Origin: Streptomyces cellulosae
Lineage (GTDB): Bacteria; Actinomycetota; Actinomycetes; Streptomycetales; Streptomycetaceae
NCBI GenBank assembly: GCA_014655195.1
Contig: BNBH01000033.1
Coordinates: forward strand, 21,107-85,106
Direction of reading: 5' to 3'
Length of the DNA stretch: 64,000 bases
In this document: positions 28,535 to 38,416 of the stretch, piece by piece
Layout of the letters: each line of letters opens with the position of its first letter
Position numbering within the stretch: the stretch's first letter is position 1
Position numbers and translations under genes: made by a program
Notes under the pieces: generated by a model
The model's database searches: none
The model's input: the letters and a program-made list of their open reading frames with translations, nothing else
Told to the model about the DNA's origin: nothing

Positions 28535-29230
28535 GTGGACCTTCAGAAGCACGCCCAGCAGCCGGACACGACGCCGCGGAGCGCCGAGCTGCGCGCCTCC
28601 GACGCCGACCGGGACCGCATCGTCGAGCTGTTGCACGACGCGCACGCGGAAGGCCGGCTGACCGCCGACGAGCACGCCGAGCGCGTCGAGGGCGCGCTGA
28701 CCGCCAAGACGCTGGGCGAGCTGGAAGGGTTCATCCAGGACCTCCCGGCCGCCCACGAGCGGCGCGCGGCCCCCTTCCCCGCGCCCGGCCGCCCCGCCGC
28801 GGGCGTCTTCCCGGTCGACCCCGACGACAACGTGGTCGCGGTGTTCAGCGCGGCCGCCCGCAAGGGCCGCTGGCGCACCGGCCGCCGTATCCACGCGTAC
28901 GCGGTGTTCGGCAGCGTGGAGATCGACCTCAGCGAGGCGCTCTTCGACCACCAGCAGGTGATGATCAAGGCGTTCTCCGTCTTCGGCAGCGTCGAGATCC
29001 GCGTCCCGGAGAACGTGTCGCTGCGCGGCACCGGCGGCGGCGTGCTCGGCGCCTTCGAGGTGGACCCGCAGGACTCGCCCGACGACAACGCCCCCGTGAT
29101 CTACGTCGACGGGTGGGCGATCCTCGGCAGCGTCGAGGCCCGGCCGAAGCGCGGCAAGCTCGTGAAGGACATCCTGGACCGGGTGCAGCGCACGGTGGAC
29201 CGCAGCATGCGCAAGCACCTGGGGCACTGA
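28535..29230 (+). CDS. DUF1707 domain protein with C-terminal FGSVE repeat domain
   Basis: This is a 231-residue protein. Residues 15-70 are the DUF1707 (SHOCT-like) helix pair: ELRASDADRDRIVELLHDAHAEGRLTADEHAERV. The C-terminal half is a right-handed beta solenoid-like DUF2154/LiaF-type region in which the turn FGSVE or LGSVE recurs (YAVFGSVEIDLSEA, FSVFGSVEIRVPE, WAILGSVEARPK). LiaF relatives sense envelope stress, but this protein lacks membrane segments. It is divergent from the class I fumarase across 153 bp. Confidence 0.82.
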   Translation: MDLQKHAQQPDTTPRSAELRASDADRDRIVELLHDAHAEGRLTADEHAERVEGALTAKTLGELEGFIQDLPAAHERRAAPFPAPGRPAAGVFPVDPDDNVVAVFSAAARKGRWRTGRRIHAYAVFGSVEIDLSEALFDHQQVMIKAFSVFGSVEIRVPENVSLRGTGGGVLGAFEVDPQDSPDDNAPVIYVDGWAILGSVEARPKRGKLVKDILDRVQRTVDRSMRKHLGH

Positions 29231-29396
29231 ACGCGGCGCAGGCGGAGGCCGGTTGGGGACTCTGTGCATAGGCGCGCGCACATCGGGTAAGCCTTGACGC
29301 ATCGTCTCCTTGGAGGGCGCCAGGGATTCACGCCGGGCCGACCCACGTGCATCCACGGCACTCGCCAGCTCGCGAAGCCGTCGTCAGGAGTAGACC

Positions 29397-29771
29397 GTGC
29401 TGCAACCGCCGCATTCGTCCCTGCAGGTAGCCGCCGTTCCGGCCCAGCGAGTGGCAGCGCGGGACAGGGACCAGGACGCCCCCTGGCACACCGAGGCGGT
29501 GTGCCGGCGTGACGAGGCGGGCCTGTTCTTCGCGCCGTCGAAGGAACCGACCGCCGCGCGGCTGTCCCGCGAGGAGGCGGCCAAGCGGGTCTGCGCCCGC
29601 TGTCCGGTCATGGTGGAGTGCCGCGAGCACGCCCTGCTCCAGCCGGAGCCGTACGGCGTGTGGGGCGGCCTGACCGCGGCGGAGCGCCGCGTCGTCCTGG
29701 CCCGCCGCAGGCGCCGCGAAATGGAACTGAAGAAGACGGCCCGCCAGAACCGCATACCCGCGGCCGGCTGA
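29397..29771 (+). CDS. WhiB-family iron-sulphur transcription factor
   Basis: This is a 124-residue Wbl protein. Four cysteines bind a 4Fe-4S cluster: TEAVCRRDEAGLFF, then RVCARCPVMVEC. The G[VI]WGG turn is present (PYGVWGGLTAAERR), followed by a basic DNA-binding tail (LARRRRREMELKKTARQ). Such proteins bind sigma factors and respond to redox or nitric oxide. By position next to glpX it corresponds, from memory, to S. coelicolor wblI, so no symbol is assigned here. GTG 29397 follows CAGGAG by six bases. TTGACG at 29293-29298 is a candidate -35 element. Confidence 0.92.
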   Translation: MLQPPHSSLQVAAVPAQRVAARDRDQDAPWHTEAVCRRDEAGLFFAPSKEPTAARLSREEAAKRVCARCPVMVECREHALLQPEPYGVWGGLTAAERRVVLARRRRREMELKKTARQNRIPAAG

Positions 29772-29784
29772 CACCGCCCCAAAA

Positions 29785-29819
29785 AAAGGGGCGCCCCCTC
29801 CGCACAGGGGACGCCCCTT
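29785..29819 (+). terminator. hairpin terminator after the WhiB-like gene
   Basis: A G/C stem (about 29785-29799 with 29806-29819, one bulge) preceded by a run of seven A and followed by CC lies 13 bases after the WhiB-like stop. The A run makes it T-rich on the opposite strand. Confidence 0.6.
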
Positions 29820-29821
29820 CC

Positions 29822-30190
29822 AGCACGAGCTACGGGCGGACAACTCCCCCAGGGGCGCGGGGAACGGCGCGACGGCCCGAACACACGCGCCCGCCTGTTG
29901 ACCGCCGGGCGCACCAACTCCCTCAGGGGCGCGGGGAACGGCGCGACGGCCCGGAACACTTACGCCCGCCTGTCCACCGCCGGGCGCATCAACTCCCTCA
30001 GGGGCGCGGGGAACGGCGCGACGGCCCGGAACACTTGCGCCCGCCTGTTGACCGCCGGGCGCATCAACTCCCTCAGGGGCGCGGGGAACGGCGCGACGGC
30101 CCGAACACACGCGCCCGCCTGTCCACCGCCGGGCGGACAACTCCCCCAGGGGCGCGGGGAACTGCGCGATCAACCCACACGCACCCGCAC
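29822..30190. repeat. five-copy array of a ~75-bp palindrome-containing repeat
   Basis: The core GGGGCGCGGGGAACGGCGCG starts at 29852, 29926, 30001, 30076 and 30149, a spacing of 73-75 bases. Between cores are near-identical spacers (CCGCCTGTNNACCGCCGGGC). The last core is GAACTGCGCGA, the form found singly near 20.1-20.2 kb. It fills the space between the convergent WhiB-like and glpX genes. It is a dispersed Streptomyces palindromic element that has expanded in tandem, not a CRISPR array. Confidence 0.85.
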
Positions 30191-30228
30191 CCGCCCAAGC
30201 ACCTCACGCACCCACCCGAACGGCGCCC

Positions 30229-31263
30229 TCACTTGGCCCGATCGAAGTCGATCGCGCTATAAGCCCGCAGCTTGCTCAGCCGATGCTCGGAATCAATCCT
30301 CCGCACCGTCCCCGACTTCGACCGCATCACGATGGAATCGGTGGTCGCCGTCTCCGACCGATACCGCACCCCCCGCAACAGCTCCCCGTCCGTGATCCCG
30401 GTCGCGACGAAGAACACGTTGTCCCCGGTGACCAGATCCTCCGTGGTCAGCACCCGGTCCAGATCGTGCCCCGCGTCCACCGCCCGCTGCCGCTCCTCCT
30501 CGTCCTTGGGCCACAGCTTCCCCTGGATGGTGCCGCCCAGGCACTTCACCGCACAGGCCGAGATGATGCCCTCGGGCGTCCCGCCGATCCCCAGCAGCAG
30601 ATCGATACCCGTGCCCTCGCGCAGCGCCAGGATCGACCCGGCCACATCACCGTCGGAGATCAGTTTGATCCGCGCCCCGGTCTCCCGGATCTCCTTGATG
30701 ATGCCCTCGTGCCGAGGCCGGTCCAGGATCACCACGGTGACGTCCTCCGGGGTGACCCGCTTCGCCTTGGCGACCCGCCGGATGTTCACGCTCACCGGCG
30801 CGTTGATGTCGACGAAGTCCGCCGCCTCCGGCCCGGTGACCAGCTTGTCCATGTAGAACACGGCCGACGGGTCGAACATCGACCCCCGCTCGGCCGCCGC
30901 CAGGACCGCGATGGCGTTGGTCATGCCCTTCGCGGTCAGCGTCGTACCGTCGATCGGGTCGACGGCGATGTCGCACTCCGGGCCGGTCCCGTCGCCCACG
31001 CGCTCCCCGTTGAAGAGCATCGGGGCCTCGTCCTTCTCGCCCTCGCCGATGACGACGACGCCGTTCATCGAGACGGTGGAGACCAGGGTGCGCATGGCGC
31101 GGACCGCCGCACCGTCGGCGCCGTTCTTGTCGCCGCGTCCTACCCAGCGGCCCGCGGCCATCGCGGCCGCCTCGGTGACCCGTACGAGTTCCAGGGCGAG
31201 GTTGCGGTCCGGGGCCTCGGAGGGGACATCGAGCTCGGACGGCAAATGGTGGTGTTCGGTCAT
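30229..31263 (-). CDS. glpX: class II fructose-1,6-bisphosphatase
   Basis: This is a 344-residue GlpX enzyme of gluconeogenesis. Metal-binding and active-site motifs are VVIGEGEKDEAPML, DIAVDPIDGTTLTAKGM and ISDGDVAGSIL, with GIGGTPEGIISACAVKCLGG close to the end. It is the usual fructose bisphosphatase of actinomycetes, which lack the class I enzyme. ATG 31263 has AAAGGTG upstream; an in-frame GTG at 31371 adds residues without homology. It is divergent from the DUF4245 gene. Confidence 0.95.
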   Translation of the reverse strand: MTEHHHLPSELDVPSEAPDRNLALELVRVTEAAAMAAGRWVGRGDKNGADGAAVRAMRTLVSTVSMNGVVVIGEGEKDEAPMLFNGERVGDGTGPECDIAVDPIDGTTLTAKGMTNAIAVLAAAERGSMFDPSAVFYMDKLVTGPEAADFVDINAPVSVNIRRVAKAKRVTPEDVTVVILDRPRHEGIIKEIRETGARIKLISDGDVAGSILALREGTGIDLLLGIGGTPEGIISACAVKCLGGTIQGKLWPKDEEERQRAVDAGHDLDRVLTTEDLVTGDNVFFVATGITDGELLRGVRYRSETATTDSIVMRSKSGTVRRIDSEHRLSKLRAYSAIDFDRAK

Positions 31264-31388
31264 CGGAGCGCACCTTTCTGTACGACGACGGCCGGATGAG
31301 GGTATGGCCATGACTCTATCGCCAGGCAGACAAAATGAGCAGGGGACCCCACGGATGAGCGCTCCGGGCACCTGCGACGATAGGGGGC

Positions 31389-31913
31389 GTGGCAGGAACG
31401 AACAGCATGCAGAAGACCGCCAGGGACATGGTTCTCTCCCTGGCCCTCATCGTGCTCGCGGCGGGAGTGGTGTGGCTGTTCATCCCGCACACGGACGGTG
31501 AGCCCGAGATCAAGCGCGTCGACTACCGCGTCGACCTGCTGACCGCCCGCCGCGCCGCCTCCTACCCCGTGGCCGCGCCCGAGGGGCTGCCCGAAGCCTG
31601 GAAGCCCACCTCCGTGCGCTATCGCGGGGCCGAGGACGAGGCCTGGCACCTAGGCTTCCGCACCCCTGAGGGCGAGTACGCGGCGGTCGAGCAGTCCGCG
31701 GGCAAGCGGAAGGCGTTCATCGAGGACAAGACGCAGCGCGCCGAGGAGACCGGCGCCACGCAGCGGATCGACGGCAGGACCTGGACGCGCTACGAGGGCG
31801 AGCGGTACGACGCCCTGGTGCTGGAGGACACCCCGGGCTCGACGACCGTGGTGACCGGCACGGCGTCCTTCGCGGAGATGACGAAGCTGGCGGAGTCGCT
31901 CCGCACGGAGTGA
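31389..31913 (+). CDS. DUF4245 family membrane-anchored protein
   Basis: This is a 174-residue protein with one N-terminal membrane anchor (MVLSLALIVLAAGVVWLFIP, about residues 14-33) and an extracytoplasmic domain matching DUF4245: GLPEAWKPTSVRYRG, then WHLGFRTPEGEYAAVEQS, then GRTWTRYEGERYDALV and GTASFAEMTKLAESL. The family is common in actinomycetes and has no known function. The GTG start follows GGGGGC closely. It ends against a long palindromic terminator. Confidence 0.85.
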   Translation: MAGTNSMQKTARDMVLSLALIVLAAGVVWLFIPHTDGEPEIKRVDYRVDLLTARRAASYPVAAPEGLPEAWKPTSVRYRGAEDEAWHLGFRTPEGEYAAVEQSAGKRKAFIEDKTQRAEETGATQRIDGRTWTRYEGERYDALVLEDTPGSTTVVTGTASFAEMTKLAESLRTE

Positions 31914-31927
31914 CCGGCGCGCGAAAG

Positions 31928-31975
31928 GCAAGGGGCGGGGCCCCGGACCGTACGGTCCGGGGCCCCGCCCCTTGC
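31928..31975. terminator. perfect 24-bp palindromic bidirectional terminator
   Basis: Positions 31928-31951 are the exact reverse complement of 31952-31975, with no spacer. It lies 14 bases after the DUF4245 gene and 16 bases before the stop of the convergent nitroreductase gene, so it can end both transcripts. Confidence 0.85.
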
Positions 31976-31991
31976 GGTGTCCCTGACGGGC

Positions 31992-32582
31992 TCAGACGGT
32001 GGTGACGACCTGCTCGTACTCCAGGCGCGGGCTGCGCGGGAACCAGGCGTCGGGGCCGGGACGGCCGATGTTCACGACCATCAGCGGGGTGTGGTCGTCG
32101 TCCAGGAACTCCTTGCGGATGCCTTCCATGTCGCAGCCGGTCATCGGGCCGGCGGCCAGACCGGCGGCGCGCACGCCGATGATGAAGTACGCGGCCTGGA
32201 GGGCGGCGTTCAGCGAGGCGGAGGACTCGCGGACCGGGCGCTCGCCGAAGAAGGCGTCCTTGGCCTGCGGGAAGTGCGGGAAGAGCTGCGGCAGCTCCTC
32301 GTGGAACTCGTTGTCCGCGGACAGGATCGCGACGAGCGGCGCCGCGGCCGTCTTGGGGCGGTTGCCCTCGGCCATGTGCTGCACCAGGCGCTCACGGGCC
32401 TCGGGGGAGCGGACCAGCGTGACACGCAGCGGCGACTGGTTCATGGACGTGGGGCCGTACTTGACCAGGTCGTAGACCGCCCGCACCTGCTCGTCGGTCA
32501 CCGGTTCGTCGGTGAAGGTGTTGGCGGTGCGCGCCTCGCGGAACAGCAGGTCCTGTGCGGCGGCGTCGAGAACGAGAGACAT
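31992..32582 (-). CDS. nitroreductase-family NAD(P)H-flavin oxidoreductase (malonic semialdehyde reductase/RutE-like)
   Basis: This is a 196-residue nitroreductase-fold protein of the RutE/HadB subgroup: REARTANTFTDEPVTDEQVRAVYDLVKYGPTSMNQSPLRVTLV at the N-terminus (FMN-contacting SMNQSP) and GLAAGPMTGCDMEGIRKEFL later. Relatives reduce malonic semialdehyde or nitro and quinone compounds, but the substrate here is unproven. The upstream promoter carries a palindrome over its -35 element, suggesting repression by a MarR- or HxlR-type regulator that is not encoded next door. Confidence 0.88.
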   Translation of the reverse strand: MSLVLDAAAQDLLFREARTANTFTDEPVTDEQVRAVYDLVKYGPTSMNQSPLRVTLVRSPEARERLVQHMAEGNRPKTAAAPLVAILSADNEFHEELPQLFPHFPQAKDAFFGERPVRESSASLNAALQAAYFIIGVRAAGLAAGPMTGCDMEGIRKEFLDDDHTPLMVVNIGRPGPDAWFPRSPRLEYEQVVTTV

Positions 32583-32653
32583 GGAGGAACCTCATCGGGG
32601 AGTAGCGGCGGCCCGTCGGGGGATTAGCGGACCGCGGTCCGGTTGCCGCACCG

Positions 32654-32703
32654 AGAGTACCTCTATGAAGTTCAACCTTCAACCTATGTGATTGAAGGTT
32701 CAA
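32654..32703 (-). promoter_or_regulatory. promoter with overlapping operator for the nitroreductase gene
   Basis: On the minus strand, TTGAAG (32682-32677) and TACTCT (32659-32654) are 17 bases apart, an almost ideal sigma-70 type promoter. An inverted repeat, TTCAACCTTCAA (32671-32682) against TTGAAGGTTCAA (32692-32703) with one mismatch and a 9-base spacer, covers the -35 element. This is the layout of a repressor site. Confidence 0.7.
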
Positions 32704-32735
32704 GATGGCGGGGTTCTCGTCGCCAGCACCCGCCC

Positions 32736-32984
32736 TCAGCTCTCCTCGTCCGCGTCCTCCCCCTGCTCCTCCTCCGCCAGCGCCGCGTCCAGCCGGGCCC
32801 GCGCCCCGTCGAGCCAGCGCCGGCACACCTTCGCCAGCTCCTCGCCCCGCTCCCAGAGCGCGAGCGACTCCTCCAGCGACGTGCCGCCCGCCTCCAGGCG
32901 GCGCACGACCTCGATCAGCTCGTCCCGCGCCTGCTCGTACCCGAGCGCCTCGGCCGCCGCCGACTGCTCCGTCTTTCCGGTCAT
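32736..32984 (-). CDS. xseB: exodeoxyribonuclease VII small subunit
   Basis: This is an 82-residue protein with the XseB helix pair (GYEQARDELIEVVRRLEAGGTSLEESLALWERGEELAKVCRRWLDGA) and an acidic tail. It binds XseA, encoded just upstream, to form the nuclease that degrades single-stranded DNA. ATG 32984 was chosen; GTG 32993 is possible. Confidence 0.93.
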   Translation of the reverse strand: MTGKTEQSAAAEALGYEQARDELIEVVRRLEAGGTSLEESLALWERGEELAKVCRRWLDGARARLDAALAEEEQGEDADEES

Positions 32985-32994
32985 TCCGCCCACC

Positions 32995-34203
32995 CTAGTG
33001 ATCGACCCGTACCGTGAACTCGCCCGCGGACACCCGCGCCCGCAGCACCTCGCCCGCCTGCACCTCGTCCGGCGCGCGCACCGCGTGCCCGTCCTCCCGC
33101 TGGAGCACCGCGTACCCCCGCTTCAGCGTGGCGGCGGGGGAGAGGGCCACCACGCGCGCGTGCGTGTGCGTCAGCTCGGAGTCGGCCCGGTCCAGCTGGT
33201 GGCGCAGCGCCCGCCGCCCCCGGTCCAGCAGCATCGAGACCTCCTCGGCGCGCGCGTCGATCATCCGGTGCGGATCCTGTATCGACGGCCGGGCCAGCGC
33301 GTGCGCCAGGCCCCGCTCCTCCCGCTCCAGCAGGGCGCCCACACAGCGGCGCGCGCGGTCCCGCAGCATCCGCACCCGCTCGTACTCCTCGCCCACGTCC
33401 GGCACCACCTTCTTGGCGGCGTCCGTCGGCGTGGAGGCGCGCAGATCCGCGACCAGGTCGAGCAGCGGGCTGTCCGGCTCGTGCCCGATCGCCGACACGA
33501 CCGGCGTACGGCAGGCCGCCACCGCCCGCACGAGCTGCTCGTCGGAGAACGGCAGCAAATCCTCCACGCTGCCGCCGCCCCGCGCGACGACGATGACGTC
33601 CACGTCCTCGATCGCGTCCAGCTCCTTCACGGCCTGGACCACCTGAGGCACCGCGTGCACCCCCTGCACCGCCACGTTCCGCACCTCGAAGCGGACCGCC
33701 GGCCAGCGGTGCCGCGCGTTCTCCAGCACGTCCCGCTCGGCCGCCGACGCGCGCCCGCACACCAGCCCGATGAGCTGCGGCAGGAACGGCAGCGGCTTCT
33801 TCCGCTCCGGCGCGAACAGTCCCTCCCGCGCCAGCGACTTCTTCAGCTGCTCCAGCCGCGCCAGCAGCTCCCCGACCCCCACCGGGCGGATCTCCGCGGC
33901 CCGCAGCGACAGCTGCCCCCGGGGCGCGTACCACTCAGGCTTGCAGTGCACGACCACCCGCGCGCCCTCGCTCACGACGTCCGCGACGGCGTCGAACACC
34001 TGCCGGTAGCAGGTCACGCCCACCGAGATGTCGTACGACGGGTCGCGCAGCGTCAGGAACACCACGCCCGCGCCCGGACGCCGCGACAGCTGGGTGATCT
34101 GCCCCTCCACCCACACCGCGCCGAGCCGGTCGATCCACCCGCCGATGAGCCGCGACACCTCTCCCACCGGCAGGGGGGCTTCCGCGGACGTGTTCACAGC
34201 CAT
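32995..34203 (-). CDS. xseA: exodeoxyribonuclease VII large subunit
   Basis: This is a 402-residue catalytic subunit. An OB-fold DNA-binding domain lies at residues 10-110 (LPVGEVSRLIGGWIDRLGAVWVEGQITQLS, FLTLRDPS). The catalytic region follows (DVIVVARGGGSVEDLLPFSDEQLVRAVAACRTPVVSAIGHEPDSPLLDLVADLRASTPTDAA) and then coiled helices. The ending ATLKRGYAVLQREDG is typical. It cleaves single-stranded DNA processively during repair. ATG 34203 (MAVNTSAEAPLPVGEVSRLI) begins where the family does. It is divergent from ispH across 96 bp. Confidence 0.95.
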   Translation of the reverse strand: MAVNTSAEAPLPVGEVSRLIGGWIDRLGAVWVEGQITQLSRRPGAGVVFLTLRDPSYDISVGVTCYRQVFDAVADVVSEGARVVVHCKPEWYAPRGQLSLRAAEIRPVGVGELLARLEQLKKSLAREGLFAPERKKPLPFLPQLIGLVCGRASAAERDVLENARHRWPAVRFEVRNVAVQGVHAVPQVVQAVKELDAIEDVDVIVVARGGGSVEDLLPFSDEQLVRAVAACRTPVVSAIGHEPDSPLLDLVADLRASTPTDAAKKVVPDVGEEYERVRMLRDRARRCVGALLEREERGLAHALARPSIQDPHRMIDARAEEVSMLLDRGRRALRHQLDRADSELTHTHARVVALSPAATLKRGYAVLQREDGHAVRAPDEVQAGEVLRARVSAGEFTVRVDH

Positions 34204-34299
34204 GCCCGCGAGCGTAGTGCGCCCCGCCGACACCGGTGCGCCGCCGCCGGCGCGGCACCGTGCCCGGACCCCGCGGACACGGCCCGTACGATGGGACGC

Positions 34300-35304
34300 A
34301 TGACCGCTTCGACTGGCCGCCGTGTCCTGCTCGCCGCCCCCCGGGGCTACTGCGCGGGGGTGGACCGCGCCGTGATCGCTGTCGAGAAGGCCCTCGAGCA
34401 GTACGGGGCCCCCGTCTACGTGCGGCACGAGATCGTGCACAACAAGTACGTCGTGCAGACCCTGGAGAAGAAGGGCGCGATCTTCGTCGAGCGGACGGAG
34501 GAGGTGCCTCCGGGCAACATCGTGATGTTCTCCGCGCACGGCGTCGCCCCCGTCGTCCACGAGGAGGCCGAGCGCGGCCGCCTCGCCACCATCGACGCCA
34601 CCTGCCCGCTGGTCACCAAGGTCCACAAGGAGGCGGTCCGGTTCGCCAAGGAGGACTACGACATCCTCCTGATCGGGCACGAGGGCCACGAGGAGGTCAT
34701 CGGCACCTCCGGCGAGGCCCCCGAGCACATCCAGCTCGTCGACGGCCCCGGCGATGTGGAGAAGGTCGAGGTCCGCGACCCGTCCAAGGTCGTCTGGCTC
34801 TCCCAGACCACGCTCAGCGTCGACGAGACCATGGAGACCGTCGACGCCCTCAAGGAGAAGTTCCCCCAGCTCATCTCCCCGCCCAGCGACGACATCTGCT
34901 ACGCCACGCAGAACCGCCAGCTCGCGGTGAAGCAGATGGGCGCCGAGGCCGACCTGGTGATCGTCGTCGGTTCCCGCAACTCCTCCAACTCCAAGCGGCT
35001 CGTCGAGGTCGCCAAGCTGGCCGGCGCCCGCGAGGCGTACCTGGTGGACTTCGCCGACGAGATCGACGAGGCCTGGCTGGAGGGCGTCACCACGGTCGGC
35101 GTCACCTCGGGAGCCTCGGTGCCGGAGGTGCTGGTCGAGCAGGTCCTGGAGTGGCTGTCGCAGCGCGGCTTCGAGGACGTGGAGATCGTCAAGGCCGCCG
35201 AGGAGTCCATCACCTTCTCCCTGCCCAAGGAGCTCCGCCGCGACCTGCGCGAGGAGGCCGCCGCGCTGGCGGCCGAGCGGGGCGGCGCGGGCAGCGAGGC
35301 CTAG
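34300..35304 (+). CDS. ispH: 4-hydroxy-3-methylbut-2-enyl diphosphate reductase
   Basis: This is a 334-residue IspH/LytB, the last enzyme of the MEP isoprenoid pathway. Three conserved Cys bind the iron-sulphur cluster: PRGYCAGVDRA, TIDATCPLVTKVHKEA and DDICYATQNRQ. Further motifs are EIVHNKYVV, IGHEGHEEVIGT and SRNSSNSKRLVEVA. ATG 34300 was chosen because the -10 element TACGAT (34287-34292) ends seven bases upstream, which suits a leaderless mRNA; ATG 34291 overlaps that element. It supplies IPP and DMAPP to the isoprenyl transferase elsewhere in the window. Confidence 0.95.
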   Translation: MTASTGRRVLLAAPRGYCAGVDRAVIAVEKALEQYGAPVYVRHEIVHNKYVVQTLEKKGAIFVERTEEVPPGNIVMFSAHGVAPVVHEEAERGRLATIDATCPLVTKVHKEAVRFAKEDYDILLIGHEGHEEVIGTSGEAPEHIQLVDGPGDVEKVEVRDPSKVVWLSQTTLSVDETMETVDALKEKFPQLISPPSDDICYATQNRQLAVKQMGAEADLVIVVGSRNSSNSKRLVEVAKLAGAREAYLVDFADEIDEAWLEGVTTVGVTSGASVPEVLVEQVLEWLSQRGFEDVEIVKAAEESITFSLPKELRRDLREEAAALAAERGGAGSEA

Positions 35305-35335
35305 CACATCGCCCGCCCTCAGGGGCGGTTGCCGC

Positions 35336-35369
35336 TACGACGACCGGTGGGCTTCCCCCGGTCGTCGTA
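35336..35369 (+). terminator. hairpin between ispH and ppgK
   Basis: A perfect 12-bp stem (35336-35347 with 35358-35369, loop TGGGCTTCCC) lies between ispH and ppgK. Its 3' arm ends in TAACGT territory, the likely -10 element of ppgK (35368-35373), so it may end ispH transcripts while the ppgK promoter sits at its edge. Confidence 0.6.
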
Positions 35370-35379
35370 ACGTGGTGCC

Positions 35380-36126
<747 letters not shown>

Positions 36127-36153
36127 CGGCTGTCGAGCGGGTGGGCGGGGGAC

Positions 36154-36828
36154 TCAGACGGTGGCCCTGCCCGCCCGGTCCCGGGCGGGACGGCGGTTGA
36201 CCGTCCGCATCCGCCGGATCCGCCGCACCCGGCGGACGAGGACCAGCGCACCCGCGAGCAGCGTCCCGCCGTAGAGCCAGCCCGCCTCGGTGGCGAGGCC
36301 GGTCACCATGCCCATCAGGCGGTCCAGCACGCTGCCGCCGCCCTCGTCGGCGACCGGCACGAGACCGACGGCGAAGGCGATCGGCACGACGACGGGCGCG
36401 ATCAGCAGGTCCCCCTCGCGCACCCACAGCGCGGTCAGTACGCACACCGGCAGGAACAGCACGCCGTAGACGGTGAGCGAGGAGCCGAACAGCGCCTCGA
36501 TGAGAAGCCCGAGCGCCAGCATCACGGCCCCGCAGAACAGCCCGCCGCCCAGCCCGGTGAGCCGGGGCCCGGGCACGCGCCGCGCGGGGGGCGGAGGAGC
36601 GGGCCGGCGCCCGGAAGCGCGTTGTTGCTTCTGTTGCTTCTGTTGCTTCTGTTGCTTCTGGGGCCGCTGGGCGCGCGGGGACCGGGCGACCCCGCCGCCC
36701 GCGGCCCGTCCCGCCTGCGGGGGCAGCGGAGGGCCGTGCGGCCGTGACGTACGGGGGGTCGCCGGCGGGTCGGGCACCGGCTCGCGTCGCGGTCCGTGCT
36801 GGGCGGGTCGCGTCCTGTGTTGCTCCAC
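36154..36828 (-). CDS. DUF6542-type membrane protein with KQQ repeats
   Basis: This is a 224-residue protein. The N-terminal 95 residues are basic and Pro-rich and include four copies of Lys-Gln-Gln, encoded by a 9-bp TTGCTTCTG repeat at about 36626-36660. Four hydrophobic segments follow (GGGLFCGAVMLALGLLIEALFG, TVYGVLFLPVCVLTALWV, LLIAPVVVPIAFAVGLVPV, GWLYGGTLLAGALVLV) with the DUF6542 pattern common in Streptomyces. The function is unknown. The GTG start lies six bases after TAAGTT on its strand, again suggesting a leaderless transcript. Confidence 0.78.
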   Translation of the reverse strand: MEQHRTRPAQHGPRREPVPDPPATPRTSRPHGPPLPPQAGRAAGGGVARSPRAQRPQKQQKQQKQQKQQRASGRRPAPPPPARRVPGPRLTGLGGGLFCGAVMLALGLLIEALFGSSLTVYGVLFLPVCVLTALWVREGDLLIAPVVVPIAFAVGLVPVADEGGGSVLDRLMGMVTGLATEAGWLYGGTLLAGALVLVRRVRRIRRMRTVNRRPARDRAGRATV

Positions 36829-37009
36829 TGGACCAACTTAGGTCGTTTTATGTGTCCGGCCGCCCGTCAGACACGCCGGGATCCGGACGTCGGCCGGGCG
36901 TTCGACACAGCGGCCGGTCGGCAGCGGGCACGCCGTAGACTGGTGGATCGGTCCACGCCGGCCGCTCGGCCGGCCCTCGCCCCCCTCCTCACGTACGGGA
37001 AGTCGCAAC

Positions 37010-38098
<1,089 letters not shown>

Positions 38099-38416
38099 AG
38101 CGTCTGGCGAAAGGCCGTCTGACCTGCGACGGAGCGGGTTGGGCGGCCTTTGCGGTCCGCGCGGAGTCCGCAGCGTGCTGACTTCGGTCGGCGCGGGGGG
38201 GCGGCTACGCCGCTTCGTCGACCTGCGGCCGGGCATCGGCGGTGTTGGCCGGCCGCCCGCCCCAGCACGGGGATCATGCAGCTGAGCACAGAACGTTCTG
38301 GATCCGCCGCTCGGGTTGCAGAGCACCACTCGACCATCTCTTGCAGAAGCGATTGCCTGCGTTTCGAGGTGCTACCTATCTTGATCTCACCTGCGTAGTT
38401 GAGGGGGCTGGATACG
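38099..38416 (+). other. intergenic boundary between core ychF and accessory region
   Basis: After the possible ychF terminator (38109-38151), this gap shows lower GC, especially 38270-38400, and no gene. It marks the change from conserved order to strain-specific genes. A GAGGGGG site at 38401-38407 belongs to the following gene. Confidence 0.5.

Noticed and set aside
29822..30190. CRISPR array
   Set aside because: Repeats are regularly spaced, but the spacers are nearly identical to each other, there are no cas genes, and the core is a dispersed palindromic element.
32692..34299. Long upstream extension of the ispH frame
   Set aside because: It is antisense to xseA and xseB, and the IspH fold starts at 34300 just after a -10 element.
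38399..38416. TTG start for the large membrane protein
   Set aside because: GTG 38417 has a well-placed GAGGGGG site, whereas TTG 38399 lies before that site.
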